In this document: positions 17,224 to 25,969 of the stretch, in pieces | How positions within the stretch are numbered: the stretch's first letter is position 1 | Layout of the letters: the number at the start of each line of letters is the position of its first letter | Assembly: GCA_965214565.1 (NCBI GenBank) | Contig: OZ243951.1 | Span: forward strand, 1,240,001-1,304,000 | Length of the DNA: 64,000 nucleotides | From: VXYK01 sp965214565 | GTDB taxonomy: Bacteria; Actinomycetota; Acidimicrobiia; Acidimicrobiales; Aldehydirespiratoraceae | Reading direction: 5' to 3' | Translations under genes and position numbers: made by a program | Notes under the pieces: generated by a model | Database searches by the model: none | What the model was told of the DNA's origin: nothing | The model's input: only the letters and a program-made list of their open reading frames with translations

Positions 17224-17421
17224 ATGAGAATCAACTTGGACAGCGATGCGTGTCAGGGCCACAATCGCTGCTACACGCTCGCACCGGAACTGTTCGACAC
17301 GGACGACGAGGGCTATGCCATTCTGCGGATCGACGGGGAGATCCCGAAAGACCTCGAGGAGAAGGCGATGCTGGCAGTCGACAACTGCCCCGAGTTCGCG
17401 ATCGAGGTCGCCGACGACTGA
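17224..17421 (+). CDS. Small 3Fe-4S-type ferredoxin
   Basis: A 65-residue electron carrier of the kind that serves cytochromes P450 and other monooxygenases. The cluster motif is C-x5-C in CQGHNRC (residues 10-16), with the distal Cys in VDNCPEFAI. The middle Cys position of a standard 4Fe-4S motif is His, which is usual for 3Fe-4S actinobacterial ferredoxins. No P450 gene lies nearby, so its partner is unknown. Confidence 0.85.
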   Translation: MRINLDSDACQGHNRCYTLAPELFDTDDEGYAILRIDGEIPKDLEEKAMLAVDNCPEFAIEVADD

Positions 17422-17474
17422 CGGTCGCTGCCGGCGTTCACTTCCCGGCGTTCACTCCAATGAGGTTGATCGCG

Positions 17475-17480
17475 TACGCT
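17475..17480 (+). promoter_or_regulatory. -10 element that fixes the start at 17487
   Basis: TACGCT ends 6 nt before GTG 17487. An in-frame ATG at 17460 would lie upstream of this element, so 17487 is the more likely start of the dehydrogenase-like gene. Confidence 0.55.
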
Positions 17481-17486
17481 GCAAAC

Positions 17487-18524
17487 GTGCGTATCCACAA
17501 GTTCACTTCCGTCGACGCCTTCGTGGCTATCGACCTCGTTGAAGCGGAGACTTCGTCGGGTCCGGCCCGTTGGGCTCGCAGAATTCTCCAGGGGGGCGCC
17601 AAGGATCTGGCACGATCCCAGACCTATACCTATGCGGTTCTCAACATGCGTCACGGTGGAGCGTCGGCGGGGATCAGCGCGCCTGGCCCGGAGCGCAGCG
17701 AGGCGGTCAGCGCGTTCGTGGCTGAAGCGGCCGAGTTGGTCGAGTACGGAACCTATCTGCCCGACGCTGCCAAGGGCGTTAGCGAAGCCGATCTCGCACC
17801 GCTTCGCGACGACGACCCCCGTGACACGACGCGCCTGTCCGGCGACGGTTCAACCTTTGTGGACCGGTGCGATGGCCTGTCCGCGGCGGCGTGTGCCCAC
17901 CACAGCGTAGGTGATCTTTCGGGCCGGTCGGTCGCGATCGAGGGGTTCAACGCCAACGGGCCGGAGTTGGCCGCGGCTGTTGTCGAGCGGGGCGCCTCTG
18001 TCACCGCTGTCGCTACAAGTGCCGGCACTGTCAGTTCCGGTTCTGGTTTCGATACGCAGGCCCTGGCCGATGCGTGGGCTGCACACGGGGCCGCGATGGT
18101 GAACGAACTCGGCGAGGTCGGTGGTCCCGGGGAGGTGTTCTCCGCAGGGGCCGACGTGTTCTTCGTCGGTTCGAAGATGGGTGTGCTCAACCACGAGATC
18201 GCCGCGCAGATCCAGGGTTCGACCGCGGTGGTTGCTTGTGGGCGTCTGCCGCTCACCGCTCGGGCTCTTGCCGTGTTGCGACGCGGCGGTGTGGCGGTAC
18301 CCGCGGATTTCGTGGCTCTCGCGGGCTCAGCCCTCGCCCTCTGGGGGGATCCGACCCGTTCCGAGGCTGAGATCCTCGACGCGGTGGGGGAAACCGTCGG
18401 TCTCCTCAGCAGCGAGTTCGCAGCTGATTCCGACGGGCCGTTCCTAGCCGCGTGCCGTGCAGCCGAGTCCTATATGTCGACCTGGCAGGATGAGCTGCCT
18501 TTCGGTCGCCCTCTGGCCCCCTAG
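17487..18524 (+). CDS. Glu/Leu/Phe/Val dehydrogenase-like protein lacking the catalytic lysine
   Basis: About 345 residues with the two-domain layout of the ELFV amino acid dehydrogenases. The N-terminal substrate domain contains MRHGGASAGISAPGPERSEA at about residues 54-73. The C-terminal Rossmann domain contains VAIEGFNANGPELAAAVV at about 151-168. In active family members the first block reads GGAKGG; here the position of the key lysine is Ser60, and no lysine stands in the usual place before it. The protein therefore may bind a nucleotide but is unlikely to be a normal amino acid dehydrogenase. It may be a regulatory or repurposed relative. Its last 4 bp overlap the convergent acyl-CoA dehydrogenase gene. 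Confidence 0.65.
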   Translation: MRIHKFTSVDAFVAIDLVEAETSSGPARWARRILQGGAKDLARSQTYTYAVLNMRHGGASAGISAPGPERSEAVSAFVAEAAELVEYGTYLPDAAKGVSEADLAPLRDDDPRDTTRLSGDGSTFVDRCDGLSAAACAHHSVGDLSGRSVAIEGFNANGPELAAAVVERGASVTAVATSAGTVSSGSGFDTQALADAWAAHGAAMVNELGEVGGPGEVFSAGADVFFVGSKMGVLNHEIAAQIQGSTAVVACGRLPLTARALAVLRRGGVAVPADFVALAGSALALWGDPTRSEAEILDAVGETVGLLSSEFAADSDGPFLAACRAAESYMSTWQDELPFGRPLAP

Positions 18525-19822
18525 CCCGATTCGCGCACAGCCGCGGACGTGGGGGAGGCAGGCACTTCGAGGCCTTCGTAGCTGCCGAGTTCGGAGCGTC
18601 CCACGACCATCCAGTGAACCTCATCGGGGCCGTCGGCGAGTCGCAGCGTCCGTTGGCTCTGATACATGCTGGCCAGTGGAGTCCATTGCGACACGCCGGT
18701 CGCCCCGTGCATCTGAATGGCCTGGTCGATGATGTTGCAGACCCTCTCGGGGACCATCGCCTTGACCGCGCTGATCCACACCCGTGCCTCGGCGTTGCCG
18801 AGGGTGTCCATTGCTTTGGCGGCACGCAGCACCATCATCCGCATCGCCTCGATCTCGGTGCGGGCTCGGGCAATGATCTCAGTGTTGCCCCCGAGCCGGG
18901 CGAGCGGCTTCCCGAACGCTTCGCGGGTGAGTCCGCGGCGACACATCAAATCGAGGGCCTTCTCGGCAGCTCCGATGCCTCGCATGCAGTGGTGGATGCG
19001 CCCGGGGCCCAACCGGAGTTGCGAGATCTCGAATCCTCGGCCCTCTCCCCACAGCATGTTGGCGGCGGGCACCCGCACATCGGTGAGGCGCAGGTGCATG
19101 TGCCCATGGGGGGCGTCGTCCTGGCCGAAGACGTGCATCGGTCCGAGAATCTCGAGGCCGGGTGCGTCCATCGGCACAAGGATCTGCGACTGGCGGCGGT
19201 GCGGCGGCCCGTCGGGGCTCGTCTGGCACATCAGGATCATGATCTTGCAGCGTGGGTCTCCGGCACCGGAGATGTAGTACTTCTCGCCGTTGATCAGGTA
19301 TTCGTCGCCGTCGCGCACCGCTTGGCAACGTACGTTCTTGGCATCGGAGGAGGCGACGCCCGGTTCGGTCATTCCGAAACAGGAGCGGATCTCCCCGTTC
19401 AGGAGGGGTTCGAGCCACCGCTGTTTCTGTTCGGGGGTGCCGACACGTTCGAGCACTTCCATGTTGCCTGTGTCGGGGGCCGAGCAGTTGAGCGATTCCG
19501 ATCCGAGTGGGTATTTCCCCAGTTCAACAGCCAGATAGGCGTAGTCGAGGTTTGACAGACCCTGGCCTGTGTCGGGCAGGAAGAAGTTCCACAGGCCCTT
19601 CGCCTTGGCCTGGTCTTTGGCACCCTCCAACAGTTCGAGTTGACGTTCGGTGTAGCTCCAACGGTCGGCTCGTCCTTCGCCAGCTTCAAAGAACTCTGCC
19701 TGCATGGGCTCGACGACTGTCTCGAGGAAATCGACAACCGCTTCGAAGAAGGGGCGGGAATCCTCGGACATCCGCAGATCGAAGTCGTCCATCGAGTTGG
19801 TCTTGAGCGCCCGTGATTCCAT
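18521..19822 (-). CDS. Acyl-CoA dehydrogenase
   Basis: About 433 residues. An FAD enzyme of the acyl-CoA dehydrogenase family, introducing a 2,3-double bond into a thioester. FAD and substrate segments are SCFGMTEPGVASSDAKN, INGEKYYISGAGD, RTEIEAMRMMVLRAAKAMD and the C-terminal QMHGATGVSQWTPLA. The long form with the extended N-terminus resembles the ACAD10/11-like group rather than short-chain enzymes. The ATG at 19822 is chosen; an in-frame ATG at 19858 is possible. It transcribes away from tRNA-Ala. Confidence 0.87.
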   Translation of the reverse strand: MESRALKTNSMDDFDLRMSEDSRPFFEAVVDFLETVVEPMQAEFFEAGEGRADRWSYTERQLELLEGAKDQAKAKGLWNFFLPDTGQGLSNLDYAYLAVELGKYPLGSESLNCSAPDTGNMEVLERVGTPEQKQRWLEPLLNGEIRSCFGMTEPGVASSDAKNVRCQAVRDGDEYLINGEKYYISGAGDPRCKIMILMCQTSPDGPPHRRQSQILVPMDAPGLEILGPMHVFGQDDAPHGHMHLRLTDVRVPAANMLWGEGRGFEISQLRLGPGRIHHCMRGIGAAEKALDLMCRRGLTREAFGKPLARLGGNTEIIARARTEIEAMRMMVLRAAKAMDTLGNAEARVWISAVKAMVPERVCNIIDQAIQMHGATGVSQWTPLASMYQSQRTLRLADGPDEVHWMVVGRSELGSYEGLEVPASPTSAAVRESG

Positions 19823-19914
19823 CGTTTGATCCTGCCACCGTGTGGCCGACGTTGCCACGTCCAGTGCGAACAGGAGACCGTGGTGGCGGGCCGAGCCGGT
19901 ATCCTCTCCCGCAC

Positions 19915-19988
19915 GGGGCTGTAGCTCAGTTGGCTAGAGCGCCTGCTTTGCAAGCAGGAGGTCGCGGGTTCGATTCCCGCCAGCTCCA
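19915..19988 (+). tRNA. tRNA-Ala (anticodon TGC)
   Basis: Cloverleaf with acceptor GGGGCTG/CAGCTCC, D-arm AGCTCAGTTGGC, anticodon loop TTTGCAA (TGC) and T-loop GGGTTCGATTCCC. The discriminator is A and the CCA end is not encoded, since the DNA continues CGT. Confidence 0.97.
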
Positions 19989-20089
19989 CGTCCATACTTC
20001 GTCGTCCGGTCATATTTCGCGATCCGGTTTGTTCATGTAAATTAGCGATGGGTGCGCCTTGATTCGCCTAGCACCCGGATGGGAGGGCC

Positions 20090-21778
20090 ATGGTCAAGCT
20101 CAGCGGCGGTGAGGCTCTGGCCAAGTCGCTCGTCGCCGAGGGCGTCGAGGTCGTCTTCGGAATCCCGGGCATCCAGATATATGGGATCGTCGCGGGCCTG
20201 CGGGACGAACCGGGAATCCGCCTGATCTCAACCCGCCACGAGCAGGCCGTGACATACATGGCCGACGGCTACGCCCGAGCTTCCGGAAAGCCCGGCGTAG
20301 CGCTGGTCGTGCCTGGTGTAGGGCTCTACAACGCCGCCTCCGGCCTGGCAACGGCATACGCACGCTCCTCGCCGGTGCTGGTCATCGCCGGTCAGGTGCC
20401 CCGCGCCGCGATCGGCAAGGATGTCGGAGCCGTGCATGAGGTGATCGACCAGGCCGACACAGTGCGCTCCGTGACGAAGTGGCGGCATTCGGTGATGCAA
20501 CCGCGTGAGATTCCAGCAGCCGTAACCGAGGCCTTCCGGCAGATGCGCAGCGGGCGCCCCCGACCCGTTCTGCTCGAGGCACCGCCCGAGGTAGGCGTGG
20601 AGAGCGAGGAAATGGATCTCTGGGATCCGGCGCCCGTCTCGCCGATCGTGCCTAGCCCGGACCAGCTGCGCAAAGCGTCGCAGGTCATCGCCGAAGCACG
20701 TACACCCGTCATCTATGCGGGCGGTGGGGTGGCTCGATCTGATGCGGAGGATGCCCTCGTCAGGCTGGCCGAAGCGACGAACATCCCTGTTGTCACGTCG
20801 AGCGGGGGCAAGGGGACGATCCCGGACAGACATCCGCTCTCCTACGGCTCCTGCTTCAGTCCCCGCGGCGAGCGCCAGGAGATGAACCAGCTGTTCGAAG
20901 TGATGCAGTCCGCTGACGTCGTGATCGGCATCGGTGCGCGCTTCTCACTCGGGAACCCTGCGGGCAACGCCTCCACGCTGGTGAACATCAACGTGGACGA
21001 CAGCGAGTTGATGCGGATCCAGTCCAACACGATCCCCCTGCACGGCGACGCTAAGGCGACCATCGAAGCGATGCTTCCCTACCTCGACGACGCCCGAGCA
21101 GGCGAACGTCCCTCACCCGCCAGCGCCGTCGAGGCGGCACGCAACCTGATCGCCTACTACGACATCAGACTGCACGAACCGCAGTACCCGGTACTCGAGA
21201 CGATCCAGGCCAGCATCCCCGAGGACGCATTCATCGTTTGGGACGTCACACAGTTCGGCTACTACGCCCGTACCCACTACAAGGTGAACCACCCGAAGAC
21301 CTACATCGACTCGGGCTACCAGTTCAATGTCGGCTACTCGTTCCCTACGGCGCTGGGGGTGAAGGTCGCCCAACCCGACCGAGGCGTGGCGTGCATGGTC
21401 GGGGACGGCGGTTTCCTCTACAACGCATCCGAACTCGCCACCGCCGTGCAGCACGGCATCAACGTGACAGCTGTCGTGTTCCGCAACGACTCCTTCGGCA
21501 ACGTCGCACGCGACCTCGACATGGAGTTCGGCGGCACCTACGGAACCGACCTCCACAACCCCGACTTCGTCAAGTTCGCCGAGTCGTTCGGCGCAGTCGG
21601 CATGCGGGCGGGCGATCCGATGGAGTTGGAGACGCTGCTTCCCGCGGCGCTTGAGCACGACTCACCCGTGATCATCGACGTGCCGTTCAAGGACATGCCG
21701 ATCCCGCGCGCACCACAGTTCGCGCCCGTCTACGACCTGCCCTGGACACACCCCCAAGACGGCCTGATCGACTCCTGA
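20090..21778 (+). CDS. Thiamine-diphosphate enzyme, acetolactate synthase-like
   Basis: A 562-residue TPP-dependent decarboxylase/carboligase. The catalytic Glu lies in TRHEQAVTYMADGYARASG (about residues 48-66). A central nucleotide-binding domain contains PVIYAGGGVAR. The TPP motif is GDGGFLYNASELATA with the Asn about 27 residues on in FRNDSFGN. A good GGGAGG ribosome binding site precedes the ATG. No regulatory subunit (ilvN) follows, so it is probably a catabolic or specialised relative rather than the biosynthetic enzyme; oxalyl-CoA decarboxylase, glyoxylate carboligase or sulfo-type enzymes cannot be excluded. Confidence 0.85.
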   Translation: MVKLSGGEALAKSLVAEGVEVVFGIPGIQIYGIVAGLRDEPGIRLISTRHEQAVTYMADGYARASGKPGVALVVPGVGLYNAASGLATAYARSSPVLVIAGQVPRAAIGKDVGAVHEVIDQADTVRSVTKWRHSVMQPREIPAAVTEAFRQMRSGRPRPVLLEAPPEVGVESEEMDLWDPAPVSPIVPSPDQLRKASQVIAEARTPVIYAGGGVARSDAEDALVRLAEATNIPVVTSSGGKGTIPDRHPLSYGSCFSPRGERQEMNQLFEVMQSADVVIGIGARFSLGNPAGNASTLVNINVDDSELMRIQSNTIPLHGDAKATIEAMLPYLDDARAGERPSPASAVEAARNLIAYYDIRLHEPQYPVLETIQASIPEDAFIVWDVTQFGYYARTHYKVNHPKTYIDSGYQFNVGYSFPTALGVKVAQPDRGVACMVGDGGFLYNASELATAVQHGINVTAVVFRNDSFGNVARDLDMEFGGTYGTDLHNPDFVKFAESFGAVGMRAGDPMELETLLPAALEHDSPVIIDVPFKDMPIPRAPQFAPVYDLPWTHPQDGLIDS

Positions 21779-21832
21779 GCGCGACCCCTGCCCCCTGGAC
21801 GTGGTCGCGTCTGTTGTCATTGGGATCGTTTG

Positions 21833-21940
21833 ACATTACGCGTCGGCGACTACAGGGTGGTCTACGAACTGCTCGACAATGAACTAGTGGTCCTCGTTGC
21901 TCGCGTCGCACACCGCCGCGAGGCCTACCGCCACCGTTAG
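21833..21940 (+). pseudogene. Truncated RelE/ParE-type toxin relic
   Basis: This frame reads LRVGDYRVVYELLDNE and ends ARVAHRREAYRHR followed by TAG at 21938-21940. It is the conserved last third of RelE-family toxins (LRVGDYRVVY and the basic H-R-R-x-x-Y end). The upstream part of the frame is not recognisable, no antitoxin is present, and there is no ribosome binding site. It is therefore a remnant of a lost toxin-antitoxin locus between the TPP enzyme and the acyl-CoA ligase. Confidence 0.6.
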
Positions 21941-21986
21941 GGCCGAGCACGCTGATCTCGTTGGTACTGCCCGGCGCGGCGAAGTG

Positions 21987-23537
21987 TCAATCCCCGGTGA
22001 GGCGGTCGAGGTACTCCTGGCGCAGGGGTTTCTTGTAGAGCTTGCCGGTCGGCAGCCGTGGGAGTTCGGCCCGGAAATCGATCACCCGGGGAACCTTGTA
22101 GTGCGCGATCTCAGCCCGCGCGAAAGCACGCAGTTCTTCGGCGAGTTCATCGGACGGTTCCACTCCCGCCTCGGGTTGGACCACGGTATGAACGTACTCC
22201 CCCATCTCCGGGTCGGGCAGACCGAACACGGCAACGTCGGCGACCTTGGGATGCAGCGCGAAGCACGCCTCGATCTCCTGCGGGTAGATGTTGACGCCAC
22301 CGCTGATGATCATGAACGCTGAGCGATCTGTCAGATACAGGTAGCCGTCGTCGTCGAGGTATCCGATGTCGCCGAGTTTCGACCAGTTCGGGTGCTCCGA
22401 GTGCCGTGACTCGGCGGTCTTGTCGGGGTCTTTATGGTACTCGAACGCGGCCGTCTCCTGTTCGAAGTAGACCAGCCCGGCCTCCCCTACGGGCAACTCG
22501 TTGCCCTCGTCATCACAGATGTGGGGGATGCCAAGCACAGCTTTGCCGACCGACCCTTTGTGTTGAAGCCATTCCTCGCTGGTGATGAAACAGAATCCGT
22601 TGGCTTCAGTGCCCGCGTAGTACTCCTTGATGATCGGGCCCCACCACTCGATCATCTGCTCCTTCACCGGGATCGGACAGGGTGCGGCTGCGTGGATGCA
22701 CATTTTCAGCGACGACAGGTCATACGCCGTGCGCACGTCCTCGGGGAGCTTGAGCATGCGCACGAACATGGTCGGCACAACCTGTGTTTCGGTGATCGAA
22801 TAGCGTTCGATGCACTCGAGGAACTCAGCCGCATCGAACTTCTCCATCACGACGACTGTGCCGCCGAGTTCATGCATTCCTCCACACCACTGCAGCGGAG
22901 CCGAGTGGTACAGCGGAGCTGGAGAGAGGTAGAGCGAGTTCTCGTCCATCTCCAGGAGATAGCGCATGAGCATGGTCAGGCTCGAACGCTGCGGATCGTT
23001 GATCTGCAGGCCGCTCAGTTCCCGCCGGATGCCCTTGGGCCGACCGGTCGTCCCAGACGAGTAGAGCATCACGTCGCCGGCCGGTTGGTTGTCGAGTGGT
23101 TCGATCGGCATCGACGCAACGGCCGCTTCGTAGGACTCGAACCCGGGTGCGGTCTCGTCCATCATCAGGCGTTTGGGGCATTGCGGGATCAATTCGGCCA
23201 TCTCGACGGCGGTTTCGGCCATCGCCGCGGTCGTGACAAGCACACTCGACCCGCTGTCGTTGACGATGTAGGCCGCTTCTTCGGGCGAGAGGAACCGGTT
23301 GATGGCGGTGATGTAGAGACCGGAGCGCAACGCTGCCCAGTACACCTCGAAGTAGCACGGGTGGTTCTCGGCCAGAAGCGCGATGTGGTCGCCGGCCCGC
23401 AGCCCTTGGGCCCGAAGCCAGTGGGCCAGCCGGTTCGAGGCTTCGTCAAGTTGGCGGTAGCTGACCGACTGACCGGACCCGGCCATGATGACCGCCGGTT
23501 TGTCGGGTGTAGTGGTTGCATAGTGGCCGGGGTACAT
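21987..23537 (-). CDS. Acyl-CoA synthetase (AMP-forming, FadD type)
   Basis: A 516-residue member of the adenylate-forming family, which activates a carboxylic acid to the acyl-adenylate and then the CoA thioester. The P-loop-like motif is MLYSSGTTGRPKGI (about residue 152). The A5 motif is EYYAGTEANGF, A7 is KLGDIGYLDDDGYLYLTDR, A8 follows, and the catalytic Lys near the end is in PTGKLYKKPLR. GAGGA precedes the ATG. Substrate is unknown; fatty, aromatic or steroid-derived acids are all handled by this group in actinobacteria. Confidence 0.9.
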   Translation of the reverse strand: MYPGHYATTTPDKPAVIMAGSGQSVSYRQLDEASNRLAHWLRAQGLRAGDHIALLAENHPCYFEVYWAALRSGLYITAINRFLSPEEAAYIVNDSGSSVLVTTAAMAETAVEMAELIPQCPKRLMMDETAPGFESYEAAVASMPIEPLDNQPAGDVMLYSSGTTGRPKGIRRELSGLQINDPQRSSLTMLMRYLLEMDENSLYLSPAPLYHSAPLQWCGGMHELGGTVVVMEKFDAAEFLECIERYSITETQVVPTMFVRMLKLPEDVRTAYDLSSLKMCIHAAAPCPIPVKEQMIEWWGPIIKEYYAGTEANGFCFITSEEWLQHKGSVGKAVLGIPHICDDEGNELPVGEAGLVYFEQETAAFEYHKDPDKTAESRHSEHPNWSKLGDIGYLDDDGYLYLTDRSAFMIISGGVNIYPQEIEACFALHPKVADVAVFGLPDPEMGEYVHTVVQPEAGVEPSDELAEELRAFARAEIAHYKVPRVIDFRAELPRLPTGKLYKKPLRQEYLDRLTGD

Positions 23538-23667
23538 GGATCCTCAGTACGGGTCGGGACGTCGGCAATCACCATGCCGTTCCAAGCTCAGTATGCCGTT
23601 CCAAACTCAGTATGAAGGACCCACCCCCACCCACCACCAAATACGCCAGCGGGATGCGGCGAGGCAT

Positions 23668-23673
23668 TAGGTT
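23668..23673 (+). promoter_or_regulatory. -10 element of a probable leaderless dtd promoter
   Basis: TAGGTT ends 6 nt before the GTG at 23680, with only a G-run between them. Confidence 0.55.
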
Positions 23674-23679
23674 GGGGGG

Positions 23680-24117
23680 GTGAGAGCACTGGTGCAGCGG
23701 GTGTCTGAGGCGCGGGTCCGAGTTGCCGGTGAGGTCATCGGGGAGATCGGTGTCGGGTTGTGCTGTCTGATTGGCGTGACCCACAGCGACGACCACGAAA
23801 GCGCAACAAAGCTGGCCCGCAAACTCTGGCACCTCCGAATATTCGCCGACGAGAACGGGCACATGAACCTGTCGGTGGCCGATACCAGCACCGAGGTGCT
23901 GGTGGTCAGCCAGTTCACCCTCTACGGCGACACTCGCAAGGGCCGCCGCCCGTCGTTCGTCGCGGCCGCTGAACCGGATCAAGCCGCCGGTTTGATCGAC
24001 GAACTCGCAGCAGAGCTCCGGCGGCTGGGCGCCACGGTAGCCACCGGATCCTTCGGGGCAATGATGGATGTGGAATTGATCAACGACGGCCCGGTGACCC
24101 TGATGCTTGAGACCTGA
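23680..24117 (+). CDS. dtd: D-aminoacyl-tRNA deacylase
   Basis: A 145-residue DTD that removes D-amino acids from mischarged tRNAs. It has the typical N-terminus MRALVQRVSEARVRV, the active-site motif VVSQFTLYGDTRKGRRPSF (SQxxL type), and the C-terminal GxxGAMMDVELINDGPVTL carrying the Gly-cis-Pro-like NxGP motif. Length is standard. The next gene follows at once, and the two are probably co-transcribed. Confidence 0.95.
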   Translation: MRALVQRVSEARVRVAGEVIGEIGVGLCCLIGVTHSDDHESATKLARKLWHLRIFADENGHMNLSVADTSTEVLVVSQFTLYGDTRKGRRPSFVAAAEPDQAAGLIDELAAELRRLGATVATGSFGAMMDVELINDGPVTLMLET

Positions 24118-24136
24118 CGACCACGGGGCGGAGACT

Positions 24137-24721
24137 GTGACGACGACCAGGCTGCAACGGGACTTCTACGTTCGGAACTCACTGGAAGTGGCTCCGGAGT
24201 TGTTGAACAAGGTGATCGTGTTCGGAAGCTGCCTTGGCCGGATAGTCGAAGTTGAGGCATACCGCGGAGCCGACGACCCTGGCAGCCACGGTCATCGCGG
24301 GATGACTCCGCGAACCGAGGTTATGTTCGGACCCCCAGGTCGGCTCTACGTCTACTTCACCTACGGGATGCACTGGTGCGCGAACGTGGTATGCGGCCGG
24401 GACGGTGAGTGCAGCGCCGTGCTGTTGCGGGCCGTGACCCCGCTGGCAGGTCTGGCCGAGATGAGGGAACGGAGACAGGCGGCTCGACGCGACCGCGACC
24501 TGTGCAGCGGGCCGGCCAAGTTCACCTCGGCTTTCGGTATCGACGGCACCCACAACGGTGCGGACCTGGTTGCCGCAGACGCTGGGATCGAATTGCTCGA
24601 CGACGGGACCTTACCCCCGCTAGACCCCGGTTGTTCCACCCGCATCGGCCTCAGCGCCGGCGCAGATCTTCCGTGGCGCTGGTATGTCAGCGGTTGCGAT
24701 GACCTGTCGCGCCGAGGTTAA
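24137..24721 (+). CDS. 3-methyladenine DNA glycosylase (AAG/MPG family)
   Basis: About 194 residues. Base-excision repair glycosylase that removes alkylated purines. Family marks are the early LLNKVIVF, IVEVEAYRGADDPGSHGHRG with the catalytic Glu, TEVMFGPPGRLYVYFTYGMHWCANVV, VLLRAVTPL and LCSGPAKF. The GTG at 24137 is chosen because of an upstream GGAG; an ATG-like alternative at 24107 would overlap dtd. Confidence 0.93.
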   Translation: MTTTRLQRDFYVRNSLEVAPELLNKVIVFGSCLGRIVEVEAYRGADDPGSHGHRGMTPRTEVMFGPPGRLYVYFTYGMHWCANVVCGRDGECSAVLLRAVTPLAGLAEMRERRQAARRDRDLCSGPAKFTSAFGIDGTHNGADLVAADAGIELLDDGTLPPLDPGCSTRIGLSAGADLPWRWYVSGCDDLSRRG

Positions 24722-24731
24722 GGGTCAACAG

Positions 24732-25298
24732 ATGAGAGTCGGTCCCCCTACCCGGTCAAGAACGCTGGTTGCGCTGCTGGCGTTGTCGCTTGTGCTTGGA
24801 GCCTGTGGCGATGACACGACGGTGGTGGGAGGCCCCGCAGAGTCGGACGATTCGAGCGGGGAGTCGCTCGACGGGCGGCAGTTCTGGTCGGTTTCTGTGC
24901 TTGAGAACGATGCTGAAAGGCCGCTGGTGGACGGCACACGCATCTCGCTGCGGTTCAACAACGGCAACATCGGAGCGTCAGCCGGATGCAACTCGATGGG
25001 CGGGTCCTACCGGATCGACGACAACCGGCAGTTGACCGTCTCAGAGATGGCAACAACTGAGATCGGTTGTGACCCAAAGCGTCACGCACAGGACGATTTC
25101 GTAGCGGCGGCACTCATCGCGCAACCCCGGCTGACGCTCAGCGGCGACTTGCTGGTGCTCGCCACCGACACCGTCCGAATCGAGTTTCTCGACACCGAGG
25201 TCGCCGACCCGGATCGTCCGATTATCGGCACCCGCTGGGTCGTCACAGGATTCATTCAGGGCGAGGTTCACGTATCCATGAACATCGATCCTGCCTAG
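24732..25298 (+). CDS. META-domain lipoprotein, apparently cut short by an in-frame amber codon
   Basis: A 188-residue secreted lipoprotein. The signal peptide has a hydrophobic core and a lipobox LVLGAC with the lipid-modified Cys at about residue 21. A first META/HslJ-like domain follows (SLRFNNGNIGASAGCNSMGG, MATTEIGCD), then a linker and the beginning of a second META domain (IIGTRWVVTGF). The frame ends at TAG 25296-25298. The same frame continues without further stops for 97 codons and encodes the rest of the second META domain (see 25299-25589). Either this is a nonsense mutation or the amber codon is sometimes read through. HslJ-type proteins are surface proteins linked to stress tolerance. 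The ATG at 24732 is chosen as it gives the signal peptide directly. Confidence 0.8.
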   Translation: MRVGPPTRSRTLVALLALSLVLGACGDDTTVVGGPAESDDSSGESLDGRQFWSVSVLENDAERPLVDGTRISLRFNNGNIGASAGCNSMGGSYRIDDNRQLTVSEMATTEIGCDPKRHAQDDFVAAALIAQPRLTLSGDLLVLATDTVRIEFLDTEVADPDRPIIGTRWVVTGFIQGEVHVSMNIDPA

Positions 25299-25589
25299 GA
25301 AGGCTGGATCGAGTTCAGCGAGGACTCGCAGCTGACCGGGTTCGATGGTTGCGTCGATTTCAGTGCACCCGCCGAAGTCAGCGACGGCAGCATCGGCGGG
25401 CCCGTCAAGGGCGACGGCGAGATCCAGTTCGGTGCGATCAGCTCAGACGTCTGTGTTGAGCCTTCCCGCTACAGCGAGGCCTTCGCCGCCCTGTTCGAGA
25501 CCGACGAGGCCGTATTCTCCATCGACGGCCCGAGACTGACCCTGCTCAACTCCAACGGCAACGGAACAACCTTCCGCACCGACGAATAG
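25299..25589 (+). pseudogene. In-frame continuation of the META lipoprotein beyond the amber codon
   Basis: In frame with 24732-25298, these 96 codons read EGWIEFSEDSQL, GFDGCVDFSAP, ISSDVCVEPSRYSEAFAAL and end FRTDE followed by TAG. The two Cys-containing blocks and the final beta strands repeat the pattern of the first META domain (GCN...; IGCD...). It has no start codon or ribosome binding site of its own. It is the severed second domain of the lipoprotein. Confidence 0.7.
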
Positions 25590-25627
25590 CTGCGGCTCAA
25601 CGACCGAACCCCACCCCATCCGCCCCC

Positions 25628-25969
25628 CTAGAGGAACGCTGGTGCCCAGTAGAATGCCAGGAGAGGCAGAGCCGCCAATGTCAGATACAGGACAGCCCTT
25701 CGACGCAGGGCGAACGCCAGAGCCAGCGACAGCCCGATCGTGGCCACTCCCACCATCTGATCTCCGTACGGACCCAGGAGATTCAGTGAATCCGGGTCGT
25801 CCCAGTCCCTGTCAGCTACCAGCACGACCATCGTCGCGAACGAGTGCAGGGCCACCACGCCGGCAATCCACACGAAGGCCAAGCGCCGGTTCGATGCGCT
25901 GGCCGCTCCGTCGCCCAGCGCGAATACCATTGCCGCCCCCGCGAATACGCTCAGGGCAAGGAAGAACAT
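25628..25969 (-). CDS. Small integral membrane protein of unknown function
   Basis: A 113-residue protein with four hydrophobic stretches (about residues 1-18, 28-50, 70-88, 92-110) and a short polar loop DRDWDDPDSLNLLGPYGDQ between the second and third. No motif gives a function. It is convergent with the lipoprotein gene. Confidence 0.6.
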   Translation of the reverse strand: MFFLALSVFAGAAMVFALGDGAASASNRRLAFVWIAGVVALHSFATMVVLVADRDWDDPDSLNLLGPYGDQMVGVATIGLSLALAFALRRRAVLYLTLAALPLLAFYWAPAFL

